From Polyangiaceae bacterium (GTDB lineage: Bacteria > Myxococcota_A > Polyangia > Polyangiales > Polyangiaceae): a stretch of DNA of 64,000 nt. Shown one piece after another: positions 1 through 8,792 of this stretch. The position numbers and the translations under genes are program-made. The notes beneath the pieces are model-generated. The model was not told the DNA's origin, made no database searches, and saw nothing but the letters and a program-made list of their open reading frames with translations. Position 1 is the stretch's first letter. Each line of letters opens with the position of its first letter. The DNA lies in the NCBI GenBank assembly GCA_025937835.1, contig JAICQO010000007.1, forward strand, positions 1 through 64,000, written 5' to 3'.

Positions 1-177
1 GAGCGCAGCGTGGCGATGGCGGTCGTGGCCGGGCTCTCGAACCTCGAGATTGCCCGCCAGCGCGGCACGTCGGCTCGCACGGTCGCCAATCAGATGCACT
101 CGATCTTCGCCAAGCTCGGCGTTGCCTCGCGAGCCGAGCTCACGCGGTACACCAAAGGGCTGCGCGCCCGGCGCTAG
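1..177 (+). CDS. LuxR-type response regulator, C-terminal end (5' truncated)
   Basis: An open frame runs from the window edge to a TAG at 175-177 and gives 58 residues. It reads as the last helices of a LuxR/GerE DNA-binding domain: a stretch like GLSNLEIARQRGTSARTVANQ is the usual recognition helix-turn-helix, followed by IFAKLGVASRAELTRY, which matches the family's dimerisation and C-terminal helix. The N-terminal signal domain lies outside the window, so the input is unknown. It is transcribed towards the convergent RdgC-like gene, whose stop is 23 bases away. Confidence 0.8.
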   Translation, partial: ERSVAMAVVAGLSNLEIARQRGTSARTVANQMHSIFAKLGVASRAELTRYTKGLRARR

Positions 178-200
178 AGGGCCGTTCTAACCCCGAAGTG

Positions 201-1499
201 TTACTGGTCGCGCCGCCGCTGGCTGCGCTTCGGCGGTGCGATGCGCTGCAGCACGGCGGTGGGCGCGCTCTCGCCCTTCGCCCAGGCCGCGATCGCAGGC
301 GTCCACCCCGAGCTCCAGACCTCGCTCAGGCGCGCTTCCAGGAACACGCGGTAGAGCCCGTCGAGGACCTGGAACAGCTCCTCGCAGAGCGCCATGCGAT
401 CGACGAAGGCCTCGCCCGGATCCTCCTTCAAGACCACGGGTACCTTGGCGCCGCTGATGCCGAAGCGCGGCGCGTTCAATCCGCACACGAACTCACGCGA
501 CGTGCCGCGGAGGACGATCTGCGACAGCACCGGGAGCTTTCCGGCACGAACCGCCTCGCGCGCCTCCTCGCCGTCGGCGGGGGCCATGCCGCGTACGCTG
601 ACCCGCTCGTTCCTGTCGATCGGGCTCTCGAAGGCGATCTGCCGGTCGAGCCAGACATCGACGTCTTCACCTGCGACCTGGACGCTGGCCGTCGAGAGCT
701 CGCCGCGGGTCCAGATCCAGAGCAAGAACTCCGGACCCAAAAAGCGCGTCGTCTCGATGCGCTGGAGCGCCTCGTCCTGCTCCTCGTCTTCACCCTCGTC
801 GGATGCTTCCCCTGCCTCGTCGGGTTGCTCGTCGTCCTCGGGCGCTCGGTCCTCGTCCCGGGCGTGGCGAGGCTCCACCTTTGCCGGCGCGAGGATCCGC
901 GACGGCTCGACCCGATCCAGCTCGCGCAGCAACGCGCGCGGCAAGCCCGCGCGCACTGCAGCGAGATAGGGGCTGTCCTCCTCGAGCTCGAGCTTGAACG
1001 TGCGCTCGAAGTGCGCGCTGAAGTCGGCGATGCCGCGGCGGCTGTGGCTGAAGAACAGCACGACTCCGGCGTCCAGATCCCAGACCACGTCGGTCGAACG
1101 GGTCGCGGGCGCGAGCTTCTTGCGCAGGCGGAGGACGATCTTGTCCTTGAGCTCGAGCCGCTCGTTCCGGCTCAGGCGGTCACGATTCAGGCGCGAGAGC
1201 AGGCGCGCTTCCTCGTCGGCGAGCTGCGCTCGGACCATCGCCGGCGGCACCCGGAAGCGATCGGTTCGGAACCCGAGCAACACGAAGCGGTCCTCGAACA
1301 CCTTGTCCGGCTCGAACTCGAGGTCGAAGGGGCGATCGAGGACACACCAGCCGCTCGACTCACTGGCCTCGCCATCGGGGTCCAGCGGCTGAAAGGCCCG
1401 CAAGCGGATCGCCGCGAGGAACGGCTTTCGCACGTCGGTCGGCGGCTTCCCGCGGACGAACAATCGACTCAGGGTCAGGGAACCACGGCGCGCGCTCAC
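201..1499 (-). CDS. RdgC-like protein with an acidic insertion
   Basis: 432 residues with a GTG start. The first 180 residues resemble RdgC, the ring-shaped DNA-binding protein that modulates RecA and recombination: a segment with many Arg/Lys/Glu (about 85-130) is followed by VVWDLDAGVVLFFSHSRR, which aligns in my memory with the helix-strand region of RdgC. Residues 214-244 are almost all Asp/Glu and are not part of classical RdgC, which is about 300 residues, so this protein is about 130 longer. A second RdgC-like pattern (GPEFLLWIWTR) follows the acidic linker. The gene starts 9 bases after the response-regulator/EAL gene, so it is probably co-transcribed with the two-component genes. The family call is moderate and no enzymatic function is implied. 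Confidence 0.6.
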   Translation of the reverse strand: MSARRGSLTLSRLFVRGKPPTDVRKPFLAAIRLRAFQPLDPDGEASESSGWCVLDRPFDLEFEPDKVFEDRFVLLGFRTDRFRVPPAMVRAQLADEEARLLSRLNRDRLSRNERLELKDKIVLRLRKKLAPATRSTDVVWDLDAGVVLFFSHSRRGIADFSAHFERTFKLELEEDSPYLAAVRAGLPRALLRELDRVEPSRILAPAKVEPRHARDEDRAPEDDEQPDEAGEASDEGEDEEQDEALQRIETTRFLGPEFLLWIWTRGELSTASVQVAGEDVDVWLDRQIAFESPIDRNERVSVRGMAPADGEEAREAVRAGKLPVLSQIVLRGTSREFVCGLNAPRFGISGAKVPVVLKEDPGEAFVDRMALCEELFQVLDGLYRVFLEARLSEVWSSGWTPAIAAWAKGESAPTAVLQRIAPPKRSQRRRDQ

Positions 1500-1508
1500 G
1501 GGCGCTGC

Positions 1509-2717
1509 CTAACGGTTCGCGGTCGCCCGGTCAATGTCGGGGTCCAGGGAGCCCCAGACCGGCGCGGGAAAGCCTGCCGCCGGCCGCGCGAACAGAAACC
1601 CTTGCAAGTAATCCAGTCCGTCCTCGGCCAACACGTCCCGCTCGGCAGCCTGCTCGACCCCTTCGCAGATCACCTGGATCCCGAGGTCGCGCGAGCAAAT
1701 CTCGGCGATGCCCTTGACGAGGCTGCGCTTGCGCGTGAGCCGATCGACGCCGCGGATCAAGGACATGTCGAGCTTCACCCACTCCGGCTCGATCCGCGAA
1801 AAGCTGGCGAGCCCCGCGTAGCCCGCGCCGAGATCGTCCACCGCGAGCTTGAACCCGAGCTTGCGCAGCCGGGCCAGCCGCGTGGACAACCCCTGGACTC
1901 CATCCAGCGCCGAACGCTCGGTGATCTCGAGCACCGTGCGGTTCGCGCGGGCGGTCAGCGCCGCGGCGTTCGAATAGAGCTCCTCGTCGTTCAGCTCTTC
2001 GGCGTGGATATTGACGAACAAGAGCGCCGTCTTCGGCGCCGCATCGAACGACGTCGAGGCAAGCTCGCGGATTTTGCGCGCCAGGTCTTGGACCCGGCCC
2101 AGGCGGCTCGCGGCGTCGAACAGATCGGCCGGCTCCGGCAGTGAAGGCTCCGACGAGCGAGCCAGCGCCTCGTAGCCGAGCACTTCGCGCTCAGAGAGTC
2201 GAATGATCGGCTGGAACGCGATCCAGAGCTGGTCGAGCGCGTTGCTGAAGCGCGCCTCGAGCGAGGCTCGATCCCCGAGCTTCAAGCCGTGTACGTCCGG
2301 CAGATCGGAGACGGCGCGCTTCAGCCTGGCGAGACGACGCAGGTGGATCGAACGCCGCACCACCTCCTCGAAGGTCGCCGGGTCGACCGGCTTGACGAGG
2401 TAGCGCGTCGCGCCGTACTCGATGGCCTTGACGGCCGTCTCGAAGCTCGGCTGGCCGGTCACGAGCACCACCGGCACCTCCAGGTCGACCCCGCGGATCG
2501 CCCGCAGAAACTGCACACCGCCGAGGTTCGGCATCGACAGGTCGCTCACGATCACGTCGTAGGCGCCGGCCGAAAAACTCTCGAAGGCTTTCCAGCCGTC
2601 AGTCGCCGTGACGACCTCGAGCCCGAGCCGGCGTAGCAGCCGCGTGAAATCACGGCGCACGTCGGGGTCGTCGTCCACCACCAGCACTCTGCCCGTCGTG
2701 TCGTCGCCGGCCCTCAT
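1509..2717 (-). CDS. Response regulator with EAL c-di-GMP phosphodiesterase domain
   Basis: 402 residues. Residues 10-125 are a receiver domain: acidic pocket DDDPD near 15-19, phospho-acceptor D59, conserved T87 and K109. Residues 155-385 are an EAL domain that would hydrolyse c-di-GMP to pGpG. The EAL signature is present at 183-185, with metal and catalytic residues N236, E264, D294-D295, K315, E352 and Q372 all visible, so it should be active. The ATG start overlaps the stop of the upstream hybrid kinase by 4 bases (ATGA), a sign of translational coupling. The simplest reading is that the kinase phosphorylates D59 and so controls c-di-GMP breakdown. Confidence 0.9.
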   Translation of the reverse strand: MRAGDDTTGRVLVVDDDPDVRRDFTRLLRRLGLEVVTATDGWKAFESFSAGAYDVIVSDLSMPNLGGVQFLRAIRGVDLEVPVVLVTGQPSFETAVKAIEYGATRYLVKPVDPATFEEVVRRSIHLRRLARLKRAVSDLPDVHGLKLGDRASLEARFSNALDQLWIAFQPIIRLSEREVLGYEALARSSEPSLPEPADLFDAASRLGRVQDLARKIRELASTSFDAAPKTALLFVNIHAEELNDEELYSNAAALTARANRTVLEITERSALDGVQGLSTRLARLRKLGFKLAVDDLGAGYAGLASFSRIEPEWVKLDMSLIRGVDRLTRKRSLVKGIAEICSRDLGIQVICEGVEQAAERDVLAEDGLDYLQGFLFARPAAGFPAPVWGSLDPDIDRATANR

Positions 2718-5700
2718 GGGTTCATGAACTCGCCGATCAGCGTCTTCAGCGCGAGAATATTGAACGGCTTCTCGACGTGCGGGTTCGGCACGGACTCGAG
2801 GAAATCCCGAGCGCGCGCCGTGAACGCTCCGCCCGTCACGAACACGAAGCGCTTCGCCTGCTCGGGCAGCTTGCGCGCTACCTCCTGGTAGAGATCTATT
2901 CCCGACACCTGCGGCATCAGCACGTCGCAGAACACGACGTCGAAGGTCGCGCCGCCCTGCAACACCTCGAGCGCGCGCGCGCCGCTGTCGACCACCGTGA
3001 TGTCGTGCTCCGGCGACAACACGCGCCGGATCGCGCCCGCCACGGCCGGCTCGTCGTCGACCACGAGCACGCGGGCGCGCCGCGCGGGTACCGGAGACTT
3101 CGGTCGTCGTCCCTTCTCGGACGCGGGCCGGACCTCGTCGGCGCTCCTCGGCAACACCACCCGAAACTCCGTCCCGCGCCCGACCTCGCTGTGAAAGTCG
3201 ATCTCACCCCCGAGCTCCGTGATGATCTTCTTACACACGGACAGGCCAAGCCCCGTGACGATGCCGCGCGGCTTGGTCGTGAACAACGGCGTGAAGACGT
3301 GAACCTGCGCCTCGGGCGGGATGCCTTCGCCCGTGTCGGCGATCCGGACCACGACGCGGTCGGCCTCGTCGAGGCGGGTCGTGACGCGGATCTCGTTGCC
3401 CGGTGCGTTACCTTCACGGATCGCCTGCGTCGCGTTCAACACCAGGTTCAGGAATACCTGACCCAAACGCGCCTCGTCAGCGGTCACCAGCGGAACCTTG
3501 CCGTAATCCGTCACCAACCTGGCGCGATGGCGGATCTCGTAGCGCGCCGAGCGCAGCGTGGACTCGAGCAACTCTTCGACGTTGACCGCACCGCGCCGCC
3601 CGCCGTCGCGCGCGGTGAAAATCCTGAGATCGAGCACGATCTGCCGCACACGCTCGGCTGCCTCACGCGTGTCGCTGAGCTCCTCCAACAGCGGACCGCA
3701 CAGCTCGTGGCCCGCCGCTGCGACCTCGGCGTCACGAGATGCGAGCGTCAGGTTGACCAACAGCGAAGCCAGCGGGCTATTGATCTCGTGAGCGATGCCG
3801 GACGCGAGCGCTCCGAGCGACGCCATCCGATCCGCGCCGATCAGCTGGGTGTCCGTCAATTTCTTCTCGGTGATGTCCCGGGCGATCACCACGGCGCCGG
3901 TGATCTCGCCGTTGCGGCGGATCGGCCCGAGCACGCTCGAGTACCAGCGCAGGCTGCCGTCCGCCGTCGCGGTCGGCACTTCGTAGGCGGTGGATTTGCC
4001 GTTACCGATGCACTCGCGGAGCGCGCCCTGGATCTTGTCGTGCTCCTCCGGCGGCACTCCGGCGCCGAGCGGCGTGCCCAGCACGTCCTCGCGAGAGAAG
4101 CCGGCAGCGATGCGGTTGATCGCCCGCACGATACCGTCGCGATCCACGTTCAGGATGAAATCCGGCGCGTGCTCGACCAGGGACTGCCACTGCGCTCGCG
4201 ACTCGAGGATCTCCTGCTCGACACGGCGCTGCTCGGTGATGTCGCGGCACACCACCATGCCGCCGCGGAGCTCGCCGCCGTCGGCGAAGAGCGGCCTCGC
4301 GGTGACGTGAAAGCGGCGCAGCTGCCCGGTCCCGAGCGGGCGCGCGCAAATCTCGGCGTCGTCGATGCTCTCGCCGTTCGCGGCTCGGATCAACGGCGCG
4401 TCCTCGGCGCGGAGCGGGGTTTTTCCGTCCGCGTGCGTCATCTGCAAGGCGGCGATGCGCTCTTCGATCGGGCTGCCGACGGCCGCGGGCGCGAACGCGA
4501 CGGCGGTTCTGTTGTGCAACAGGACCCGGCGTTCCCGATCCACGACGAGCACGCCCTCGTTCATGTTGTCGAGGATCAGGCGCATCAGACGGGCCTGCTC
4601 CGACGCCTCTCGGCGAAGTTTCTCCTTCTCTGCGAGGGCCGACGTCAGCGCGAGAACCTGGGTGATCTGATTACCGACGCCGGCGGCAAAGCGGAGAAAG
4701 CCGCGCTGGTTCCCGTTCCGCACCCGCGAGGCCAGCACGCACGCGCCGAGCGGCCCGCTTTCTCCCCGCAAGGGGATCGCCACCACGAAGTTCGAAGCGA
4801 AGCCTTGCAACACCTCGAGCGACGCCGCCTCCGGGACGGTGGACGACGGCAGCTCCGTCGGGACGTTCCACGAGAGAACCTGTCGCAACACTGCTTCCTG
4901 CCCGAAGAACGTGGCGAGCCGCGCGGTGTCCCAGCCTGGTTGCGAGCCCAGCGGGATCACGCCGAAGCGCCCCTCGTCGTCCAGGAGATACAGCGCCCCC
5001 GCGGCGAGCCCGCTGGTCTCGAGGAAGCCTGCCAGGGTTTGCTCGAGCGCGGCCTTGATGTCGCCGTCGTTCAGCACCGCCTCGGAAATCTCGGTAAAAA
5101 GCGCGAGCTCCGAGGAGAGCGCCGCGCAGCGCTGCGAGAGCTCGTCCAGCGCCGCGGCGTGCGTGCGGCCGTCGTCCTGCTGAGTCACGACGATGCTCCC
5201 GACGTCCGGGTCTTGCAGCAGGTTGGTCGCCGTTGCTTCGGTCCATCGCCACGCGCCGTTGGCCGCCCGCATCCGGTACTCGGCCGTGGCCCTCGCGGCG
5301 TGCTGCGAGCTCACTCGCTCGAGCAGGTCCGCGACCAAGCGGCGATCCTCCGGATGGACCAGATCCGCCAGGTTCTGGCCGACTTGCTCGCGAGCCGAGA
5401 AGCCGAGCACGCCGCCGGAAGGACCGACGTCCACGATCGTCCCGTCGCCCCGGCACTGCAGCATTCCGTAAGTGCAGTGCTCGACGAGCTTTTGATACTT
5501 CCGGAGCCTCGCCTCCAGTGCGCCGACGGGAAACGCACCGCTATCCAGGTCTTGCAGCTCACCCGCCGAGACGTCTCGATTAGCGTGGTGCAATGGCTCT
5601 CGTTTCGCGGCGTCGGTGGTCCCCCACGACTGCGATTCTCCTCTCGGCCGCCAATCTACCATCAAATTGGCAGCTACCCAGCTCGGCGCTTTCGCCGATC

Positions 5701-5731
5701 CATTTTCGCCACCGTCTTGGGGTGAAAGCAC
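2714..5731 (-). CDS. Hybrid sensor histidine kinase (PAS-GAF-PAS-PAS-HisKA-HATPase-REC)
   Basis: 1005 residues from a GTG start; an ATG at 5662 (residue 24) is an equally possible start because neither has a clear ribosome-binding site. Order: PAS about 80-190, GAF-like about 205-360, PAS about 380-500, PAS about 510-625, HisKA with phospho-acceptor H648 in an AHEINSPLAS box, ATPase with N766, DTGEG at 799-803 and a TGLGLS loop, then a receiver with D936 and K988. No membrane segment is seen, so it is a cytoplasmic sensor; the GAF and PAS domains could bind a small ligand or redox cofactor, but no heme or flavin signature is evident. It overlaps the EAL regulator and probably works with it. 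Confidence 0.92.
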   Translation of the reverse strand: MLSPQDGGENGSAKAPSWVAANLMVDWRPRGESQSWGTTDAAKREPLHHANRDVSAGELQDLDSGAFPVGALEARLRKYQKLVEHCTYGMLQCRGDGTIVDVGPSGGVLGFSAREQVGQNLADLVHPEDRRLVADLLERVSSQHAARATAEYRMRAANGAWRWTEATATNLLQDPDVGSIVVTQQDDGRTHAAALDELSQRCAALSSELALFTEISEAVLNDGDIKAALEQTLAGFLETSGLAAGALYLLDDEGRFGVIPLGSQPGWDTARLATFFGQEAVLRQVLSWNVPTELPSSTVPEAASLEVLQGFASNFVVAIPLRGESGPLGACVLASRVRNGNQRGFLRFAAGVGNQITQVLALTSALAEKEKLRREASEQARLMRLILDNMNEGVLVVDRERRVLLHNRTAVAFAPAAVGSPIEERIAALQMTHADGKTPLRAEDAPLIRAANGESIDDAEICARPLGTGQLRRFHVTARPLFADGGELRGGMVVCRDITEQRRVEQEILESRAQWQSLVEHAPDFILNVDRDGIVRAINRIAAGFSREDVLGTPLGAGVPPEEHDKIQGALRECIGNGKSTAYEVPTATADGSLRWYSSVLGPIRRNGEITGAVVIARDITEKKLTDTQLIGADRMASLGALASGIAHEINSPLASLLVNLTLASRDAEVAAAGHELCGPLLEELSDTREAAERVRQIVLDLRIFTARDGGRRGAVNVEELLESTLRSARYEIRHRARLVTDYGKVPLVTADEARLGQVFLNLVLNATQAIREGNAPGNEIRVTTRLDEADRVVVRIADTGEGIPPEAQVHVFTPLFTTKPRGIVTGLGLSVCKKIITELGGEIDFHSEVGRGTEFRVVLPRSADEVRPASEKGRRPKSPVPARRARVLVVDDEPAVAGAIRRVLSPEHDITVVDSGARALEVLQGGATFDVVFCDVLMPQVSGIDLYQEVARKLPEQAKRFVFVTGGAFTARARDFLESVPNPHVEKPFNILALKTLIGEFMNP

Positions 5732-5767
5732 GCATCGTGCCGCGCCGCTTTCGAGCGGCCAACGGGG

Positions 5768-7330
5768 TCAATCGAAGCACGGATCCACGGTGCCGCCGCT
5801 GATGTTGCGTGCTCGATTCCCACGATCACCAAGGTCGCACCAGGCTTCGGTCACGCTCGCCCCGCCGCTCAGGGTGAGGTTCTGAAGCGTCACGTCGCGG
5901 GATGGCTCGTAGCGGCCGGAGTTGGTGTTGTCGGTGTCGTTGCTGAGCAGCACCGTCCCGCCTGCCACCGTGCCCGACTTCGCGGCGATCGTGGTGTTGT
6001 AACAGTTCTGGAGCAGGATCGCGTTGTTGCCGGTGTTGGCCAGATCGATCTCGTCGATCGTGAGCCCGCCGCTGCCCGACACGGAGAAGATGCCGCGCCC
6101 TCCACGCCGCGCGACGACCTTGCCGACGTGGATGTTACCGGCCGGCCAATCATCGCCGATCTTGCCCGCGTCGTTGGCGATCCGGAATGCGGCGTAGCCG
6201 GTTCCGGCGCCGCAATTGTCGCAGCTCACCAGCCCGACTTCGGCGTTGCTCGTGTTGTTGAGCAACAGGCCGCACTCGCCGGTGTCTTTCGCTTCGACGG
6301 TACCAATCCGGATTTGATCGATGCCGTAAGTCTCGACGGCGTGGCTGCTCATGCCTTCTCCGTAGACGTAGTCGATGCTCACGTTCTTGCGCCGGACGGC
6401 GCCGGCGTTGTTGTCGATGCGGATACCGAGACCTGCGCTCATCCTGAGCTCGATGCGACCGAGCCGCAGATTGTCCACGTCCCGAAAGAACATGCCGTAA
6501 ACCGGGCTGCCGGTGATGACGGCGTTGGGGACATCGATGTCGGTCCGACCGCGCGCATAGATCGGCGCCATGTCTCCCGTGCCGGAACCCGTGACGTTGA
6601 GCGTGCCGCACACGTTCAAGACCGTGTAGCTGCCGACGCTCACGCGGGTGGAAGCGGGGATGTCGCCCGTGCCGCGCACGATCACGCTCTCCTTCTCGGT
6701 ACGGTTGGCGGTCAAGCCGTCGAGGCCGGCCTGAAGCGCCGCTGCCAGCTGGTTGCCACTGTACAGACTCTTGCTGCCGCGCACCGCCGACCAAGTCTTG
6801 CCGCTCGAGGCCACCACCACGTCGTAGGCGTCGTCCGCGCCGTCGCACGGGTACTGCTCGCTGAGCTCGCTACCGCCCCCGCCGGTGCCGCCGTTGCCAG
6901 CGCCGCCGGTGCCAGCGGTGCCTCCACCGCCCGCGCCCGCCCCCGCGTTCATTCCGCCCGCTCTGCCTGCGCCTGCGCCGCCCTGGCTCGAACCGCCCGC
7001 ACCGCCCGCGCGGCCGCCGCTCCCCTGGCCGCCTTGCCCAGCGGCCGGCGAGCCGCCGGAGCTCCCACCCGTCCCGCCACCCGTCGCCTGCGTGCCACCG
7101 ATGGCTGCTTGGCCACCGCCCGGGGCCCGCCCACCCGTCGGAGCGATGCCCCCCGAAGGCTGACCGGCGGTGCCGCCGCGCGCCGGCCCGCCGCCGCTCC
7201 CCGCCGCACTGCCACCGCTGCCGGCACGCTGCACGGGGTCGTCGCCGTCACCGCTCGCATTGCTACAATCGAGCAGCCACGGCCAGGCGCTCACCAGCAG
7301 CAAACCTGAAATTTGACGGGAGGAGAGCAT
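5768..7330 (-). CDS. Secreted, probably lipid-anchored right-handed beta-helix protein
   Basis: 520 residues from the ATG at 7330; an upstream GTG at 7393 would add 21 residues ahead of the signal peptide. A hydrophobic leader is followed by a cysteine about 21 residues in (LLDC, a poor lipobox because Asp is at -1). Next come about 110 residues of Gly/Ala/Thr/Ser-rich linker. The rest has the short repeated strands, with Asn/Asp turns such as NTTIAAKSG and LQNLTLSGG, that are typical of pectate-lyase-like parallel beta-helices. Such folds bind or cut polysaccharides, but no catalytic residues can be named. The stop is 36 bases from the kinase start in the same direction, so read-through is possible. 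Confidence 0.7.
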   Translation of the reverse strand: MLSSRQISGLLLVSAWPWLLDCSNASGDGDDPVQRAGSGGSAAGSGGGPARGGTAGQPSGGIAPTGGRAPGGGQAAIGGTQATGGGTGGSSGGSPAAGQGGQGSGGRAGGAGGSSQGGAGAGRAGGMNAGAGAGGGGTAGTGGAGNGGTGGGGSELSEQYPCDGADDAYDVVVASSGKTWSAVRGSKSLYSGNQLAAALQAGLDGLTANRTEKESVIVRGTGDIPASTRVSVGSYTVLNVCGTLNVTGSGTGDMAPIYARGRTDIDVPNAVITGSPVYGMFFRDVDNLRLGRIELRMSAGLGIRIDNNAGAVRRKNVSIDYVYGEGMSSHAVETYGIDQIRIGTVEAKDTGECGLLLNNTSNAEVGLVSCDNCGAGTGYAAFRIANDAGKIGDDWPAGNIHVGKVVARRGGRGIFSVSGSGGLTIDEIDLANTGNNAILLQNCYNTTIAAKSGTVAGGTVLLSNDTDNTNSGRYEPSRDVTLQNLTLSGGASVTEAWCDLGDRGNRARNISGGTVDPCFD

Positions 7331-7434
7331 CAGTCGCCGAGGTGTGAATGCACGAGGTGGTGCGGAGGATCGTAGCAAATGCGAGCGCGTCACTCGAGTA
7401 CGCGCTGACCGCCGACATCGAGTAGTTAGGAACC

Positions 7435-7968
7435 GTGCCTTCCCCCCCGCTGCGACGCCTGCGAGATGTCGTGGTGCATCGCCCCAAGCTGTTGCTGGTC
7501 GGTATCAACCCCGGCCTGAAATCGAGCGCGGAAGGTCACCATTTCGCCGGAAACGGCAACCCGTTCTGGCGCTTGCTGCATGCGGCGCGCCTGGTCCGCG
7601 CACCCCTCACCTATCACGAAGACCGGAAGCTCGCGGTCGAGGGCATCGCGCTCACCAACTTGTGTCCGCGGCCGACGCGCTCGGCCGCCGAGCTCGTGCC
7701 AGCGGAGATCGCGGCCGGCCGCCGCACGCTGGCGCGCAAGATCGCGAGGCTCGAGCCGCGCGTGGTTTGCTTCGTCGGCCTGAGTCTGTACCAGGACTAC
7801 TTCCGGCTTCCGAAGAGCGGAGGGCCGGGAGCCAAACCGGAGACCGTCGCCGGCGCGCGCGTGTTCGTCGTGCCGAACCCGAGCGGACTGAACGCGAGCT
7901 TCCCGGGCTTCGCGTCGAAGCTCGTCTGGTTCGAAGCGCTGCGCGAGTTCGTGGAGGCCGCTCAGTAG
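7435..7968 (+). CDS. mug: G/U mismatch-specific DNA glycosylase (Mug)
   Basis: 177 residues. Mug removes uracil, and ethenocytosine, mispaired with guanine in base-excision repair. The signature GINPG lies at 23-27, where N25 corresponds to the catalytic Asn of E. coli Mug, and the second signature VPNPSGLN, which inserts into the base stack, is near residue 145. The length matches the family (about 165-180). The gene is monocistronic; its 3' end overlaps the 3' end of the convergent small membrane protein by 7 bases. Confidence 0.92.
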   Translation: MPSPPLRRLRDVVVHRPKLLLVGINPGLKSSAEGHHFAGNGNPFWRLLHAARLVRAPLTYHEDRKLAVEGIALTNLCPRPTRSAAELVPAEIAAGRRTLARKIARLEPRVVCFVGLSLYQDYFRLPKSGGPGAKPETVAGARVFVVPNPSGLNASFPGFASKLVWFEALREFVEAAQ

Positions 7969-8180
7969 CCGGCGCGCACGCCGAGCCACAGGAGCGCGAG
8001 CAGACAGACAGCGATCCCGAACATCAGCAGCGGGCTCGGGATGAAATACGGGTACACCATCAGCACCAGCCCGACGACGAGCTGCGGGAACCGGCTCTGC
8101 TTCTTCCCGTAAACGAACAGCACGAAGCCGATCGACGAGACCAGCATCCCGGCCAGCAGGGAATTGGCGTCGAGGTCCAT
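7962..8180 (-). CDS. Small conserved two-segment membrane protein
   Basis: 72 residues. It has a first hydrophobic helix (LLAGMLVSSIGFVLFVYG), a KKQSR turn that would face the cytoplasm, and then two more hydrophobic stretches around VYPYF. Short proteins with this 'SSIGF..YGKKQ...MVYPYF' pattern occur in many proteobacteria and are often labelled amino acid transport protein without evidence. Function is unknown. The ATG at 8180 is the only sensible start; 3' ends overlap with mug. Confidence 0.7.
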   Translation of the reverse strand: MDLDANSLLAGMLVSSIGFVLFVYGKKQSRFPQLVVGLVLMVYPYFIPSPLLMFGIAVCLLALLWLGVRAGY

Positions 8181-8411
8181 GTCGTTCGTAGCTTAGCGTG
8201 ATCGCGCGCTTGACAGACCCGGCACCAGTTGTCATTTATCTGCCCGCGCTGCGCCGACCCGGCGTGCGAGAGAGGAGATGATGCCGATGATGCCGACACG
8301 GAAATGCGCTCAGCGAGTGCTCATCTCCGCGGGCGCGGTTTAACCCGTCCCTCAAGTTCGACAACAGCCATTTCACGGCATTTTGCCGGTTTTGGTCGAG
8401 GTTTCTTTGCG

Positions 8412-8792
8412 ATGGCCGAGCGTCAGCGACGATCGCGGGAGGACCTCGAGGCGCACTCCAGCTTACGGGGAATGCGGCTCGAGGGATTGATCCGCGAAGA
8501 ATTGAATTCATTGCTCGAGGGCGAGATCAGCGATCCGCGTCTCGAAGAGGTGCGCGTGACTCGGGTGGAGCTCACCCGGGACGGGTCCCGCGCGCGCGTC
8601 TGGTTCGTCACGACCCGACCCGAGGAAGAAGCGAACGCTGCGATCGATGCCGCGTTCACCCGCGCCTCGGGATTCCTTCGGAGCCGGCTGTGCGAGGCGC
8701 TACCGCTGAAGCGGAGCCCCGAGCTCCGGTTCCGCCACGACCCCTCCGCCGTCCTGGAGCCAGAAAGCGCGCCAGAAAAAGGGCAAGAATGA
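8412..8792 (+). CDS. rbfA: Ribosome-binding factor A (RbfA)
   Basis: 126 residues from the ATG at 8412; longer upstream in-frame sequence (from 8229) is out of line with the family and rejected. RbfA binds the immature 30S subunit and helps process the 5' end of 16S rRNA. The KH-like core is visible: IREELNSLLEGEISDPRLEEVRVTRVELT followed by RVWF and a C-terminal LRFRHD segment. It is usually found beside infB or truB; here instead it overlaps the RNA ligase gene rtcB by 4 bases (ATGA). Confidence 0.92.
   Translation: MAERQRRSREDLEAHSSLRGMRLEGLIREELNSLLEGEISDPRLEEVRVTRVELTRDGSRARVWFVTTRPEEEANAAIDAAFTRASGFLRSRLCEALPLKRSPELRFRHDPSAVLEPESAPEKGQE

Noticed and set aside
198-2144. 648-residue open frame on the plus strand
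   Set aside because: It spans the opposite strand of two real genes and crosses their boundary; composition is shadow-like (Arg, Ala, Leu, Gln-rich).
2777-5725. 982-residue open frame on the plus strand opposite the histidine kinase
   Set aside because: It is an antisense shadow caused by high GC content; the minus strand carries a complete, motif-rich kinase and the plus translation is Arg/His-rich without domains.
6870-7250. Gly-rich repeat region as a PE_PGRS-like or collagen-like protein
   Set aside because: It is a linker between a leader and a beta-helix; the repeats have no fixed triplet order.
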